Positions 23,779 to 38,700 of a DNA stretch of 64,000 nucleotides are shown here, piece by piece. The stretch is from NCBI RefSeq assembly GCF_001522545.3, contig NC_031768.1, forward strand, positions 87,666,431-87,730,430, in the 5' to 3' direction. Below the pieces are notes generated by a model, which was given only the letters and a program-made list of their open reading frames with translations, did no database searches and was not told the DNA's origin. A program made the translations under genes and the position numbers. This DNA comes from Parus major (Eukaryota > Chordata > Aves > Passeriformes > Paridae). Position 1 is the first letter of the stretch; each line of letters opens with the position of its first letter.

Positions 23779-26700
23779 GGTATGTTAAATACTTTGTCTC
23801 TTTAGTTGTTCAAACGCCGAAATGTTGCAACGGCTGAGGAAGAAGCGGAGGAGGAAGTGATGTCAGATGGGGGCTTCCATGAGGCTCAGATGAACAACAT
23901 GGAGATGACTTCTGTAAGTGATGAGAAAAGAATACAATATTGGTTGAAACTGGGAAAATCTGTTGTGCAGTGACATGACGGGAACGAAATTCCAGAATGA
24001 TGTGGAGAATGCATTCAGAGATGGAAAACTCTGAAACACCTCTCTCAATGAACCACCCTGAAACAAATAACATGAGAGAAAAATGCTAGGGATATATAGT
24101 GAATGTTTTTTCAGAGACTATGTCCTCAAGAAAATGAAATAAAATATCATTGTCCCGGCAGGCTGATCACTTCCTGGATTTAATGTTCATCATTACAGGT
24201 GATTGTATCAACTGTTGCTCAGAGTTTTTTTAATCTGAAATTCATACTGCTTGAAGCATGAAAATACAGATCAGGCAGTGTGTTACTGCAATTTACAAAG
24301 TTGAAAAGGGCCTCAGTGGAAATCTTTCTTAGCAGACTTTCAAGTGGCACCATTTTTAACCAAAGTGTTGGAAACACTGCTAGACCTAGCTTAACTGTCT
24401 GCATGAGGTCTTGAACTCTTTCCCATGCTAGAATATAAAACTACAGAAAAATATTTCTTGTGGGAATGAGACTTTTTTTACTTTGTCCTTGGAAAGAAAA
24501 ATAGTAAGGGTTTCAGTTCTCTAACAGAAAAGTTTAAGGAAAATGCAGTTCTCACTTAAAAGTGTTGCTGATCTTCACACTGTCTGTTCAAAGTATGCAA
24601 GTGATGTTTCCATAGAAATCAGGCGGAGCTATTGGTGGCTATATGAGCCTTGAAAATTGCTGAGAAACAGAGAAATGCTTATAAACAGTGTGCTAGATCA
24701 ATAATAGAATATATGGTTTTACTCTTCAAGATAGTATTCAAATATCAGGCAAGTCCTAAATAGCATTGATCATTTGTGTGGAAGCTTACATTAAACAAAG
24801 AGAGTAAAAAGTAAGGAAATTATTTTGCCTAATTGATAGATAGTGTCATTACACAGTTTGCTGTGTTAAATGGCATTAATTTCAGGCTTCTAACAGTTGG
24901 AGCTGTTTGCTGTTACAGACAACGCTTAAGTATTTTCAGCACTGTCATCTGTCTCCCTGTCTGTCTAAGGGTTAGGATCATATGTATCTGGAAATTTAGA
25001 TCAGAAGTGGAAGAAAAAAATCTGACTTTTTTTAAGCTTCTTTACATGAGTACATGTGTGGTGAACAGAATGTCAGATTTTACCTAGCATAAGAAAGGCT
25101 GCTGATTTAATTTAGTCATATTATTGGAAACCGTCAGTATTATGGAAAATTTAATACCTCTGCTTCATGTTGATAATAAGCATTAGGTTGTCTTCTGGAA
25201 ATGACAGGTCCTATATATTTTGGTGTTAGAGAGTATGTCAGAATGTACATGTTAGGGAAATCTAAATGCTAACATAATTACTTTTTGTTAAAGCTGACAA
25301 TTTTACATTTACTTTAGAGGAAGGGAGAGAATACCAGTGAAAAATTCTGAAGAATAATTTTCTTGCCATATCTTGAGGAAAATTCGAATTTTGGCTTTGA
25401 GTAAAGCAAAGTTGCACTTGAGAATGATGCTGCCTTATGCAGATGTACATATGTAATGTTTCCTTTGTTGTCCATAATGGTTTCACCTAAGTTTTTATAT
25501 ATTAAGAAATAAACTTTATGCTGGCTTAGCAAATGTAGCCTTTTTATTGCTAATTCCAGATTTGTTTTTCCTCTTTTGCCCTCTATCACCCTCATTCTGT
25601 TTCCCCACCTAAACCATAGAGTGCAGTCATCACCGCTGATATGATTGAGATGATTTTCTCCAATAGTCCAGAACAGCAGCTCTCAGCAACCCAGAAGTTC
25701 AGAAAGCTGCTTTCTAAAGGTAAGGGCTGAAATTACTTAGAGAAAAATATATGAGCCTCCCTAGCATGTGGTTTTACTTTGACAGCAATAAAAATTGAGT
25801 TTCACACTGAAATTTCTGGGTCAAGCTGTGCTTGACACAGTGTCAGCTTGAGGTATGTAATAGTCACTTCTTTTCTTGAAATCTGTACTGAGTGTTGCAG
25901 ATGTGAGATCTCATCTTGGATGTAAGTTTAAATGTTGGTAGGTAGTGCCTCTGTGGCCCAGACATGCTAATATACCAAAGTTCCTCTTCACCTGTGCATG
26001 CCAGAGTGACTGCACAGAGCTGCTGCTCTGAAATCAGTCTGCCTAAACTACTGAGTGAATCAGTGCACTGAATCATGTTATTACCTCAAAACTCTGGAGT
26101 TTTCTTATGTTGACAGATAAGAATTCATTGCCTTTTAGTGCAGTATTGTAGGAAAGGAACACACTCCGAGAAAAGAGCAGTCAGTATGTCACTGGATATT
26201 GTTTTCATGTGGTAATTTGAGAATTTCCTTAAAAAGAAATGAATGTATCTAACTTAAATTTTTATTTTAAACAGAACCAAATCCTCCGATAGATGAAGTC
26301 ATAAGCACACAAGGAGTGGTGGCCAGGTTTGTGGAGTTCCTGAAGAGAAAAGAAAACTGTACATTACAGGTATGAAAATATAAATGTATCTCTTTTCCTA
26401 GTCTAGGAAAGCATTTGGTGATGCAAATTACATAGGAAAAAAATCAGTGATTGTTCAGCTATACTTCCTCTCTTTCTTCACTATGTTAAAAAAGCTCTTT
26501 TATCTTCAGAATTTCTGGCAAGACCTCTGGGTGCATGACAGGAGAGAGATATGTCTGACATGCATTGAGTGATTGATAGGGTGGGGGTCTTCAGACTTCA
26601 GCAAAAACTGAGCTTGAAATTTGGAACTCAACAGATGAAAAGCTATTAAACTAAACTTTAGTGTTTGTCTTCTTTGTACTAATTGAAGGCAATTTTAAAT

Positions 26701-29700
26701 CTTTAGAATTAGGTTTAAATTTTTGATTAAAGTGAAAAAAAAGGTTTAGAACTAGAAATACAATCTGTAATGATAAGCATAGAAAGCTGCAAATCATACT
26801 GTGGTTTGAAAAAGTTGAATTATGTGTGCTACAATAGTGGTTAATTTTTCTTGACCGTCATCTTATTTCCAGCTGTTCATTTTTCTGGTCAGTCTTTCTT
26901 GGTAATAGAAAGTGAAAAAAGGCAAATCATCTTGTTAAGGAAAAAATATGTTAACATGTGACCATTAAAGACAGCACTGAGATGAGAATTAATGTTTTTC
27001 AGAATGCATAAGGCAACAGGGTTGTGAATGCCATGTGAAATCCAAATTTTCTTGACTGGAAATAGGCAAAAAATTGATTTTTTTTTTTTTTTTTACACAT
27101 TAGAGAAAGCATTTACAGGTATTACTTTTCAAATTGTTATCCACAGAATTCTAGAGGTCTGTTAGCTTCTTTTGCAAAGTCTGGGGACAGTAACTAAGAA
27201 TATGTATCAGATTTAAGCCTGGTTGGCTTGCAACATCAGCAGAAATTTGTAAGCTATCTGAGGTGAAAAAAATGAAATGTCTTTTATTACTTGTAGGGGT
27301 CTAGCATAGAAACCTAAGACAGGCAGATAAATGGAAGCAATTCTTGTAGCCTTACTTGTGTAAAATGCATTGATTTTTATGTGGAAGTAGGAAAAAATCA
27401 GAGTGGAAATGTGCAAGCTTGTCCTAAAGAGTTTGTAGGAAAGCAGTCTGCCTGGCTAATTTTCCTCCATCTTGCCAAATCTTTCTGTCTGCTTGCCAGT
27501 TTAGGGTCAGCAGGTAGAACTTTTTGCTGTGATCATCTTGGAAGTTCTCTGGACCTCACTTTTTAATATTTGTATTTGCTCTGTCATTGTTTCCAAAAAT
27601 GCTCCTTTGGGCTTGGTGTTTTAGGCATTTCTAACTGTAGGCCTAACTGTAGAAGGAAAGGATTTTCAACTCATTCTGAGACAGTGAAGTATAATTTTTA
27701 GCTGCTTGTAGGGTGGATTGAATATGGCAACTTTCTTGTTAGTGAACTTGGAACATTATGGGAATTTATGGTCTGTTTTTCTTCTGGGTTGTCAATGGAA
27801 TATCCTGTAAAAATTAGATCTCTGAGATCAGTGATAGGAAGGCCTAATTTGTTAGGAATTCCTCTATCTATCAGGGTGAGTGGAAGACTTAAAAACTCTC
27901 CTGGTTCTCCAGGGTCACTTTAGCCTTAGATAAGTACATTTGTCTCATGTGGAGAGAGTAATCTTGAAAAAGAACAGCACCACACAGATGTCTTTGTCAT
28001 TAATGTGTGACTGTTCCTTAATTTATACGTCCTGGAGCATCAGGTGTCCACAGAGAAGAAAGAGGAGAGGAACTGTTACTCTCTAATCTTTTCTGTAACT
28101 TCTATTGGAGACAGTGAGTCTCCAAGCTGTGAATTGTTCAAGCTAGTGGTACCAGCTGGAGGACAAACTTTAAAATATAGCTAAGAAGGGTCTGATTTGA
28201 AAGATGAGTAATAGTTATGTTATAACGTACTGAATACTCACTTCAGAGAAAATAGAATTACAGGAAAGCAACATTTTATGTTGTCCTTAAGCTCTGGTCA
28301 CACTGTTTTGCTTCTTGTTCATTAATGATGAATCTGCTGTTTTGACTTTGTGTGTTTCTACTTCATTTTGCAGGCCATAGTCCTTGTGTATTGCAGTGAT
28401 GTATTTTGGAATTGTTTATTCTAATCACATCTTACTAGAATGTTCAGTTGATCAGAAGGGCAGGATTAATTGTATTTTATTAATTGTACTAATTAGATGT
28501 TTTTCCAAAACCAAAGTCTTTAATAAGACAAATGAAAAGCTTTAGAAGTCTACGCTTAATTTGTGAGTTCTTATTTCAGGCACATTTCAGGATTTGGTGC
28601 AACTCCTTAGCAGGAGTTTTTTTTTATGATTAAACCCTAAATGTAAGTTCTTGCTGCTCTTCAGACAGAGGCAGATAGTTTTTGAATGTATGTCAGTATT
28701 TCCACTGGAATACTGCTAGATCAGCATCTTTTGGTAATGTCAAAATCAGTCATTTATAGCTTGCAACTTTCCATTTTTACTGTTTGTTGGTTTTTACTTT
28801 TCGTTCAACTTTTAGCAGTCTTTTAATTCTACAGATTCTGAAAGTGCCTGATAAGATGTAAATTTTCTGGTTTAGTGTAATAATCTTTGGGCTGAAAGCA
28901 TGCGGAAACATAATCAAATGTGGATTTCTAGAATCTGTGTTTTCTGAGGCCTGAGGTCTCAGGTAGAGTTAAAATTTGCATTTCACCTTAAAAAATTAAT
29001 GCTTTTGCTAGTTGAGATTTAAAATAATAAATGACAAAAAAGTTAAAAGATGGAAAGTGTTCAGGATCTCACTTTTGCTTCAAGTTGTGCAAAAAAACAT
29101 CATACACTAATAACTCAGTACTGATCACCAGAGTTGGAGAGAAGTACTTTGAGTTGTTTTTTAGAAATCTGTTTTTGTTTGTTTGGATTTTTTTTTTAAA
29201 ATCTCTTTTAGAAATCTCTTTTTGATCTTTTATTTGCTTCATATCCATGAAGTTTTGTTGAACAATGTCTTCTCCTGCATCTTCAGGAATATTACTGGTG
29301 ATTCAATGAATGCAGGTGTCATGTTGTAGGAATGCACATTGTTTTGTGTACAGGTTCTTAGCCAGTAAGAAAGGCAAAGGTAACATAAATGGGAAAAGAA
29401 ATAATTTGAAAAGCCACAGCAAACCTGATGTTCTCATAAGGAATTGCTGCAAATTTTTGTTTGAAATCATAGTGATAACTCTTAAATACATTATTTTCGT
29501 TCTTTGCAAATTGTCTGTTAATTTGTAATATCTCACCTTTTTCCTATGCCAGGTCAGCCAAATCTCTGGTTTCAGAAGACATTTGGTCTCCATGTTTGGT
29601 GTGGTGAAGAAAGCTCCTAGTAAACTGACGTGTATTTTGTTTTCCAGTTTGAAGCTGCATGGGTGCTGACAAATATTGCCTCGGGAAATTCCCTTCAGAC

Positions 29701-32700
29701 TCGAATAGTGATCCAAGCAGGAGCTGTCCCCATCTTCATAGAGCTGCTTAGTTCAGAATTTGAAGATGTACAGGAGCAGGTAAAGACAGAGAACAAAGAA
29801 CAGTGTTGAATTTTGTGTGTGTGTTAATCTGTGGAATTGGAGGCTTTTTATTTTTATTTTTTTTTTTAATATTTGTTTTGTTTGTTGAGTGTTTTTGTTG
29901 GATTTTTTTTCCCCTTCTCTGGAAAGGAGCTGTCCTGTAAGAAAGCCTTTAGAGAAAATGCAGTTTATGGCAATTTTGCACAACAGTTGCTTTGTGCTTA
30001 GTATGTGTTAAGCTACGTAAGCAAGTATTGTATTTTTCTCTTTCTGGAAATTATATATTTAACCATAGGTAATGGGGTAATTAATTTTGTTCTGTAACAG
30101 GTTAGTATATTTCTGTCTGTTGAGGAATTCAGGGAGCCCTGTGTGAATAATTGCTTTAGATATGAAAAGTTCATGTCTGTTTCTCCTGAAGATAAAGCAT
30201 GAGTGGAAATTATAGTTTATTCTCCAAGCTCCTTACCAGCTGAATGAATGATTCAGATGAATATTCTTCAAGGCCTACAGGGATCAGTATAAAGCACAAA
30301 CCAAACATTTGATTCAGTGGTTTCCATTTGAGGTCTGTAACTTGTATTTGAGCAAAGATGTACTTCAGACATACAATCTTCCTTTGAAGACTTAGGGTAA
30401 TGAAACATTAATGATGTTAACAAATTTAGTTTCAGCCAGTCTTAATCCTTACTTGAAAGTATGTACATTTGCTATACAAATTTGACTAGCTTTGCGTCCA
30501 GGTATTACTTTTGTTACATTCTCTACTCCCTTAGTAAGTTCTGTGTTTTTTTCCTATAGCTGCTTGTAGACCATAGCTTAGGCTTTACTTAAGTAATTGA
30601 AATTAAGCACTGAATTCTCATTTTGAGAACATTCCTGTGGTGGTTGGTTTGTTTTTTTGGTGACCTTTTTCTGAACATTTCTTAGTTTCAATATCTTTTT
30701 GTGGTGGTGAAATGACAAGCACTGGCAATTCCAGTAGCACTCTTTCAGCATTGTTGTTTGCAGAGATAGTACCTCATTTTCACTTCTGCTCAATACTTTG
30801 GTGTGTGAATATCCAGTGTCTTTGCGGACTCCTTGCCACAGAAGCTGGCTGTGAGCTCAGGTTAAGCCGATTATCCAATATGATCCATTGTTCTTTTCAG
30901 AGTCACTGACTTCCAGGGTTCAGTTCTCCATCCTGTAAGTGTGACCTCTATTCTGTGTTCCTAGATGTCTGACCTTGCATTTGGCTGTATTGAGATGCAT
31001 GATTGGAGGAGTCCCAGCTCATAAACATTGGACTGCTTTGTGTAACTTGCCTTTCTTTTTTGTAGCTGGCTCAGAATGTACCACCTGTACTTAAGGTTGC
31101 CTAATGTTTTCCACAAGATGGATTTTTTTTTCTTAGTTGCTTGTAGCTTTCAAGTTACTCCACTTTGTATCTTTCCATTTTCAATGTTCTGTCTCAGACT
31201 GAATTATTGTTGAGAAAGCTTTTAAAGAGGAACGGAATTCAGGTGTTTGAAAAAATATTAAAGGAAATAAGAGGTATTTTTTGTCCATTACTTTAGCTTT
31301 GAGGAGTTGAGTCTGTTGTTGTTGTAGAAATTGGAAATGTGATAGGGAACTTGCCAGAATAGCAGATAAATGCTGTGTTCTGCCCGTGTGAAAATCTGCC
31401 GAGACTTAGCTATATGGAGCTTTTCAGATTTCGTATTTTGGGGGTTGAACTTGGCAGCATTGTTTTCCAAATTCAGCCATTACTTGAAGAGTCCTCTTCT
31501 GCAGAATGATTGGAGTTCTGTATATAGTAAAGGCTGCTCTTACAATATTTTTTTCCTAACAATTGGTCTCCTGTGCAAGAGCTAATTTGCTTTTTTTGTT
31601 AGGTTGTCATCCCTGCTGATGTTCAGAGAGCAGGCGGGAACAGCAAACCTGTTTAGATAAAGTTGTGCAGCCTTCAGTCTTAAGATAGGTGAATTNNNNN
31701 NNNNNNNNNNNNNNNNNNNNNNNNNNNNNNNNNNNNNNNNNNNNNNNNNNNNNNNNNNNNNNNNNNNNNNNNNNNNNNNNNNNNNNNNNNNNNNNNNNNN
31801 NNNNNNNNNNNNNNNNNNNNNNNNNNNNNNNNNNNNNNNNNNNNNNNNNNNNNNNNNNNNNNNNNNNNNNNNNNNNNNNNNNNNNNNNNNNNNNNNNNNN
31901 NNNNNNNNNNNNNNNNNNNNNNNNNNNNNNNNNNNNNNNNNNNNNNNNNNNNNNNNNNNNNNNNNNNNNNNNNNNNNNNNNNNNNNNNNNNNNNNNNNNN
32001 NNNNTTGGTTGTCATTACTGGAAAATATTCTTACATGCAGTTCAGGTGCTGCTAAATCCACAATCTCTCTCTTGCTAGTTATCTCAAGGTACCAGTTACA
32101 AATTGCTCCGTAGTGAGCTGTGCTGGAGAAGGAAAATGTACCACAAAGACAAAGCATTACCTACACTGTTTCATAGTGGGTTTCTGTGCTGCAGCTCTGG
32201 AGATTGCAGCCCTGCTCACATCTGACATGGGGTTTAATGCAGGCCAACATAAGAGGAATTCTGCTTTTTTCCCAACAGTTTAAAAAAGCCCCAAGCACTT
32301 CACCATAGTACCGTCTGTAACAAAAATTAGAAACATATAAGCACTGAGAAGTTAGCTCTTGTACTTGTGTATTACAGGATAGCAGTAGTACACAATTGCA
32401 TAGTATTTTTCCAGATGACTCTTATCTCATTCAGTATATGCACAGATTGTTGCCCTGGTAACAGATGAGTGGGTAGTAAAGGAGGCTTTTATTTGTCACA
32501 CTGTGACCCTGTTTGTTAAAGTTGGAACAAATTACAGTGCATGGAGGAGAATGGGGAAGAAATTCTTACAATTAAGCTGATTGTAGGTTTGTGAGAAAAA
32601 CGTTTCTACTGCTTAGTGTATGATGCAGGATGATTTTCTTCTCTCAGTTTTCAGTAAGTGGATACATATTCTGAGATTTTTAAATGCTCAAGGTAAAATA

Positions 32701-35700
32701 TTTATTTTTCATTTTGTAGTTGAGGACAACTCAGCAGTGATTTTATAGCTAGGGCCTGTGTTTTGAGCAGGTCTGATCCTGGAGTTCTCAAGTTGGATTT
32801 CTGAAACTGGGTGATACTTGGCTACAATTTTCTCCTGAAATGATCACCCTAATTATGTCTCACTGTAGTACTGTGAAGATTATTATTTGCAAGCAGCTGC
32901 ATTTGCAACAAATTACAAAAATACAGGAAAATACAGAAAATATAATGATGTGTTCAGGGCAGAGGGGCCAGAAGCTAACCCTATAATAATATAGTAAAAG
33001 ATGAAGAAAGAAGTTTTATTGAAGGCTGTGTTTAGGAAGTCATTCTTTGTTCTAATTGGGATGGCAATTCTGTAGAAGGAAATGTTAGATGATAACATTA
33101 TTTTTAATATATAGCATAAATAAAAAATATGTATAATATCTTTCTTATTGGCTAGTCATTATCCACTGTTTTTGTTTTACAGTAAGTCAGTTTAAAGATT
33201 TACATGTTTATTTTGTCTTTTATTTCTAACTTCCCTTAGCAGTGGCTCAGTAACAGATATCAGTGTACTTTATTTTCTGATCACAATGTTCCCACCATGT
33301 ATTTTTCGTATTTATAAGCCAGTTTTAATTTTACACTTTTTTCCTTTGCTTATGTTAGTTTATGAGTCTAGTGAAGATTCTAAATCACCTGCTTTATAGA
33401 AGTCTGTGAGGGAATCTTTATAGCTGTGTTTAATAAGTGACATGTATGTTAATGAAATGATACCTTACATTCTTTTACAAGATCTGTTTTCTATTAAGCT
33501 ATGCAGGCCTCATTTAATTAGCTGACCATCCTTTAACTTTCATTACTTGCATTGTGTATCAGTCTTTCTCTGTGGTCAGTGGTCAAAACATTTAGCATAG
33601 ATTTTCCCATCAAAGAAATTGGATTTATCATAAAATCTACATCTGCATTATTTATGAAAAATACTTTGGCTACATCTCCCTGCCTCTCCCCATTTCTGTT
33701 TTTGGTGTACTGATTTTTAGGTTTAGTCAGTGGCATATATCCTAGCCCTTTTCCACTTACCATGTTTTTTTTTCTTCAAAAAGACATTTAGAAATTTTGA
33801 TCTGTGTGCCTGAAATTATTTATATTGAAGGACTCCATCAAAGCCCTTTAGACATGCTTAAGGTTATGTTGCTTCTGCAGTGTCTCAGCTGCAGCTGTTT
33901 CCTGACTTCCCCTGCTGTGGTACTTGAAACCCAGATGTCAGCTTGGGATTTCCTTGATGAACATTGAATTTCCTTCAGTACCCATGCAAAGCATTGTGTT
34001 GCCTGTTGAAGAGGATTGGGATTGTCTCACAGTGACAGATACGTGTCATTGTGCTCTGCTGGACAGCCAGTGGCATGAGCATCCCCAGCTGCCCTGTTCC
34101 CCTTGGGGAAAGTTTGCATTTTCAGCTGAGGCAACCAGTATGTTTCTCCCTCAGTATTTTTCCATTTCTAGTTTTATTGCTATTCCTTTTGGTAACCATC
34201 ACGTGCTTGGCAGAGCTGACCTGTGAGTCTGGTGTCCAGGTTCTGTTTGGCTTTTACATCAGCAGTCCTATTAGCAATCTCTTGGTAATCAAAATCAGGA
34301 CAAACAGTCAAAGTGTGAGGATGTGCTACTTTCTCTGTTTGTCAGATGGGATGTGAGAAGAAGGAGCTGTAACCACCCTAGCCACAGAAGGAAAGATGTT
34401 TTCTGAGTTAGGACATAATAGCAGTCGTTTCCTAGGAATATGTCCTTCTGGTGTCCTTCCTTGTATTCACTTAGCCAATCACACTTGTATGCAAGCTAAT
34501 CTTCACCATCTTCATCTCAGCATTGCATCCTTTTCCCAAGTCAGCATCCAAATGCTGAGAAAGTGTTGTTTGTAATATTTTCTGTCCACTGAGAGACGAA
34601 CTCTGAACACTGTTGGTGATTGGCTTAAGCACTTAGTTTAAATATCCAAAGAAATGGTGGCTGAGAATCTTCAGAATCCAGGGGAAAATAGGGAGTTGTC
34701 AAAAAGCACATAGATTATTTACAGAAGGCACCATATGGTTCAGCAGTACTATGCAAGACTTGCACTTTATTTTTACTGACTCCCAAAGTTGTCCAGCACT
34801 GCAGGAAAAAACACTGGAGTTCAGTGACAAGTAAAATAAATTGAAGCTTTGCAACAAACCCTACTCCACTGTTAGCAATAAGTGGAAATTTGTACAAGTG
34901 TACAGAAGTAGGTGCTATCAATTAACAAGGCAACATTCACACTTTCAGTTTCTACCTAAGATGTGGGTTAAAAAATCATGCTGCAAATCTTAATATTAAT
35001 GTCATCTTTAAGTTGGAATTTAGATAGTAGAAGGTTTTGAAATAGATTTTTTTTTAGTCAAATATTTTTCCGATTGAATAAGTTGTAAAATTTAATGGAA
35101 TTAAATATGCTTTTACTTCTGCAACTATCCATGGATGAACATGAAAACATTTGAGTTGTGTAGAATGAAGCTAAAGCCAAAATATTGTGGCAAGTATTTG
35201 CATCTTGAGGAGTGGACAAAAGAAGAAATGAAAATCATTGAACATTTTTCAGACAAACAAACCCTTAAGAAACTTGTCGTTGTTCATGTGTTTGTGGAAA
35301 CAATGACAGAGCTTTGCATTTATGGCAGTGTTTGATGAGAAGAGTTTAAATGAGCATAACATACGTTCCTTACTTACCTAAAGAGCTGAAGTAATTCCCT
35401 AAGGGAAGAAATTTTCCTTATTAAATGAAACATTGCATATTTTTCTAAAGGTATTTCAATTAATTGGCATCTTGTGTCCTATCAGTCATTAGCATCACAA
35501 GGATTTCTTGTCATGTCTTCTCTTACCAGGTCCTCTGATACCAGACTACTCAGCCAGACTTTCCTTGCCTTAAAAAAAATGAAGAATGGGAAAGCAGAGG
35601 TGGTATTTGACTTCTCTGGTTAGATGTGAGACCATTTGAGTCACATCTTTTTGATGTGAGATTTGCTGTTGCAAAACCAGTCAGTCATCCAGGGTCAGAA

Positions 35701-38700
35701 TGGATTCTTGGATTAAGTGATTATCACTCTTGTCAGCCTTAAAAATAGATATTGCTATAATGGCAGAAACAAAGACCACAGACAAATGAAATACGGCTTC
35801 CTTGTTTTTTCACCTGTGTAAGGGTATCCAGGCAAGGGGACTGTGTCTTTGTACAAAATTACTCACATCTTCAGTGAAAGAGAGTTATTCCAAATTCTAA
35901 CTTTTTCCTCCCCTTAAAGTATTTTCAGAAGATTCACAGTTTTTTTTAGAGCTGTCTGAAATCTTTGGTTCTTTCCTCAGGCTTCTCCTTGCTGAAGAAA
36001 TGCAAATATTGGGGTGAGCAACAGATGTGGCTCCTTAAAGTTATGATATGAGTTTTGCAGGAGGTGGTTTATGTTCTGTCTCTCAAGCTGAAGTTTTCTG
36101 GTAGCTGTCTTCTGTGCCTTGAGTCCAAGAGGCTGCCAGACCCAAAGTTACACTTTTTTAGGCAAACTGTTGTCACAACAGTTGTAAAAAGAATAAGAAT
36201 TAGAATGAAAAATGAAAATCAGTTTTGGGAAAACATTGCATAATATTAATGGCTGTGCTGTTTCAGTTCAGTATAGTCTCGTGCCCTGCCTCTTGACTGT
36301 GGCTGACAGCAGAAGCCTGGAAAACAGTAGAAAACAAAACAAGCTAATCCTTCCCCAGAACAGTCGCCTACTCTCTTCACAACTTGCTGTTTAATGGCTC
36401 TGATCCTATGCTGTTGTTGCTAGTACTGGTACAGAAGAGGAGTCTTTTTATTTTGTATCTAGCAAGTTGACATATTGTATATACTTCTGGTTTTAGCTGT
36501 ATTCATTTTGCAGGGTTTGCTAGTGCCTTCGGGCCTCTGGAGTGCTTGGAGCCTTCTTTTTTAAAGTAGCATCTTTTTGCCACCATTTAAAAACATGTTA
36601 CGGGAGAAACGTAATGTATTAAAGTAATTGATGCCACATTGAAAGTGAATATATATGTTTATTTCAGGTTATCCAGACATTTCCAGCAGGTAAAAAATTT
36701 GGCAATTCTGTTAGTTTTTTTAGAGGAGCATTTTATTTCACATAGATATACAGAGAGGGAAGAATATGTTTATTTTGTGTGAGGACCTTGCTTTGTTCAA
36801 TTGGAGAAATAATTATGCACTAGAACTCGTTTTACTGCAGCTAAATACATAGCCTTCAACTGAAGAGAAATTTGGGAAGGACATTCAGCTGCTATCTATG
36901 ACAAATAGGATTGCTTTTGTCCTCTGCATGTAGAATTGGACGTAATTCCAGTGGTTGTGTAGATATATGTGTCTGTAAAGCCAAAAGCCAGATAAGCCAA
37001 CCAAATAAGCAGATATGTGTATCTATTTGATATGATGCTTAGTCTTCTGCTAACTTGAAGTAAATAGCAAATGTGAACTTCTTAAGTTTTCTTGTGTGAC
37101 AAAATATTGTAATTTGCATGGAATTCATAAAATTGCTTTTATACTTGATGTAGACTATTTATACTTTCTAAAGTTACAGCTCTTACGCTGGTGGAAAGTG
37201 ATATAAAAACACAATTTGGCCCAAATGCATAAATAAAAACCAATGAAATCTTTTATTCTCATCATATTACAGAAGATGGATTTCATGCTGCTTTAATTCT
37301 GGTATCTTTGATCTTCTCAAAGTGAAGTTAGGGGTAGTACTGATATCCAGTTCCTTACATTTTGCCATACATATGACTTAATCAGCAACACTGGTTCTGT
37401 CTCATACAGTTTTATTTTAAAGAATATATGCCCAGGCCCATCTAAACCCTTTGATTCTGAATATTGATTTCTCTTGAACATAGATTCTCATTTTTATCTA
37501 TGACTGTGTAAAATGCATGCTTTTATGGCTTCATAGTAAATACTAATATGGGCTGTTCCACACAAACTTTTTTGGGTAGATAAAGACTTGCTTGACCTGT
37601 GCTACAAACATCTGGTTTTAAATTAGCTGTGAACAAGAAGCATAGAATTAGAATGTTCCTAAGCCTGTGGAGGTGAGCTCGTCTCTTACATTGTGGACAG
37701 AGCAAGGGTATGTCTGCCTGCACAATCTTTGGAGACATACATGTTTGCTGTTATGGTGTTCTTCTTAGATCTCCATAAATACTCCTGAATCATATAATGA
37801 GCTTGAGTGTATACATGTAATATGCAACCAGAATGCATTCCCCTTCTGTACGTTGTCCAGGATCTAACAGTGAGAACAGATTATCTCTCAACTCTAATAC
37901 ATATCTTTAACTGGTGGAATTTTGAGAATAAAAGCAATTATTATTCTGTTTGTCATTGCAGGCAGTATGGGCTCTTGGCAACATTGCTGGAGACAGCACT
38001 ATGTGCAGAGACTATGTTTTGGACTGTAATATCTTGCCCCCTTTATTGCAGTAAGTGTGTTTTAATAAGTTTTCCACAATTTTGCTTGAGTACCTGATAA
38101 GACTGAAATTTGGGTTTTGCCTTGAATAATAATAATAATAATAATCATACTGTTTGCTTTTATTGTGGACTGAACAGAGTTTTTAAAGGGGAGTCCTGAA
38201 CTACTTTTTTAATGAAGCTAAAATGGAAACATGTTTTAGAAGCAGTTAAGCTGGAACTATTTTATTCTACAGTGTGGGTGGATGTCTGGGCTTATTTTAG
38301 AGTCACAGAATAATTTAAGTTGAAAGGTACCTTTGGAGGTCATCTAGTTAAAGCCTTTCTTCATAGCAGGTGAGATCAGATTAGATTGCTCAACTACTTA
38401 ACCAGTCAAATTTGGAACATCAAAAGTAGATTCCGTAACTACCTGTTGCAGTATTTGACCATGGCATGGTGAAGCACAGTGTTCTGATACCTAATCAGAA
38501 TTTTCTGTTTTACCTCATGATGGTGTCTCTTGTCCTGTCACTGTGCAGCTTTGAGAGGGATTCCTGTTTTCTGTATCCATCTGTTAAAATGTTGTTGGCA
38601 GCAGTTGTATCTCTCACAGCATCTCCTTCTAAGGCTGAACAAATCCAGGTCACTGACGTCCCATTGCGTGTCATTTCTCTAGCCTGCTAATTATCTTGAT

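Larger units (their letters stand above)
22919..23805 (+). other. KPNA1: KPNA1 intron 2
   Basis: 887 bases, dominated in its last third by ATA/AT-rich simple repeats (23459-23515 and 23707-23778). The polypyrimidine tract is squeezed into ACTTTGTCTCTTTAG after the TA repeat. Confidence 0.9.

Noticed and set aside
31582..32157. Open frames of 111-191 codons across 31582-32157
   Set aside because: They run through the N gap; the X residues hide any stops.
33924..34356. 100-codon frames in intron 6
   Set aside because: Two overlapping frames of similar length with no family resemblance; likely chance.
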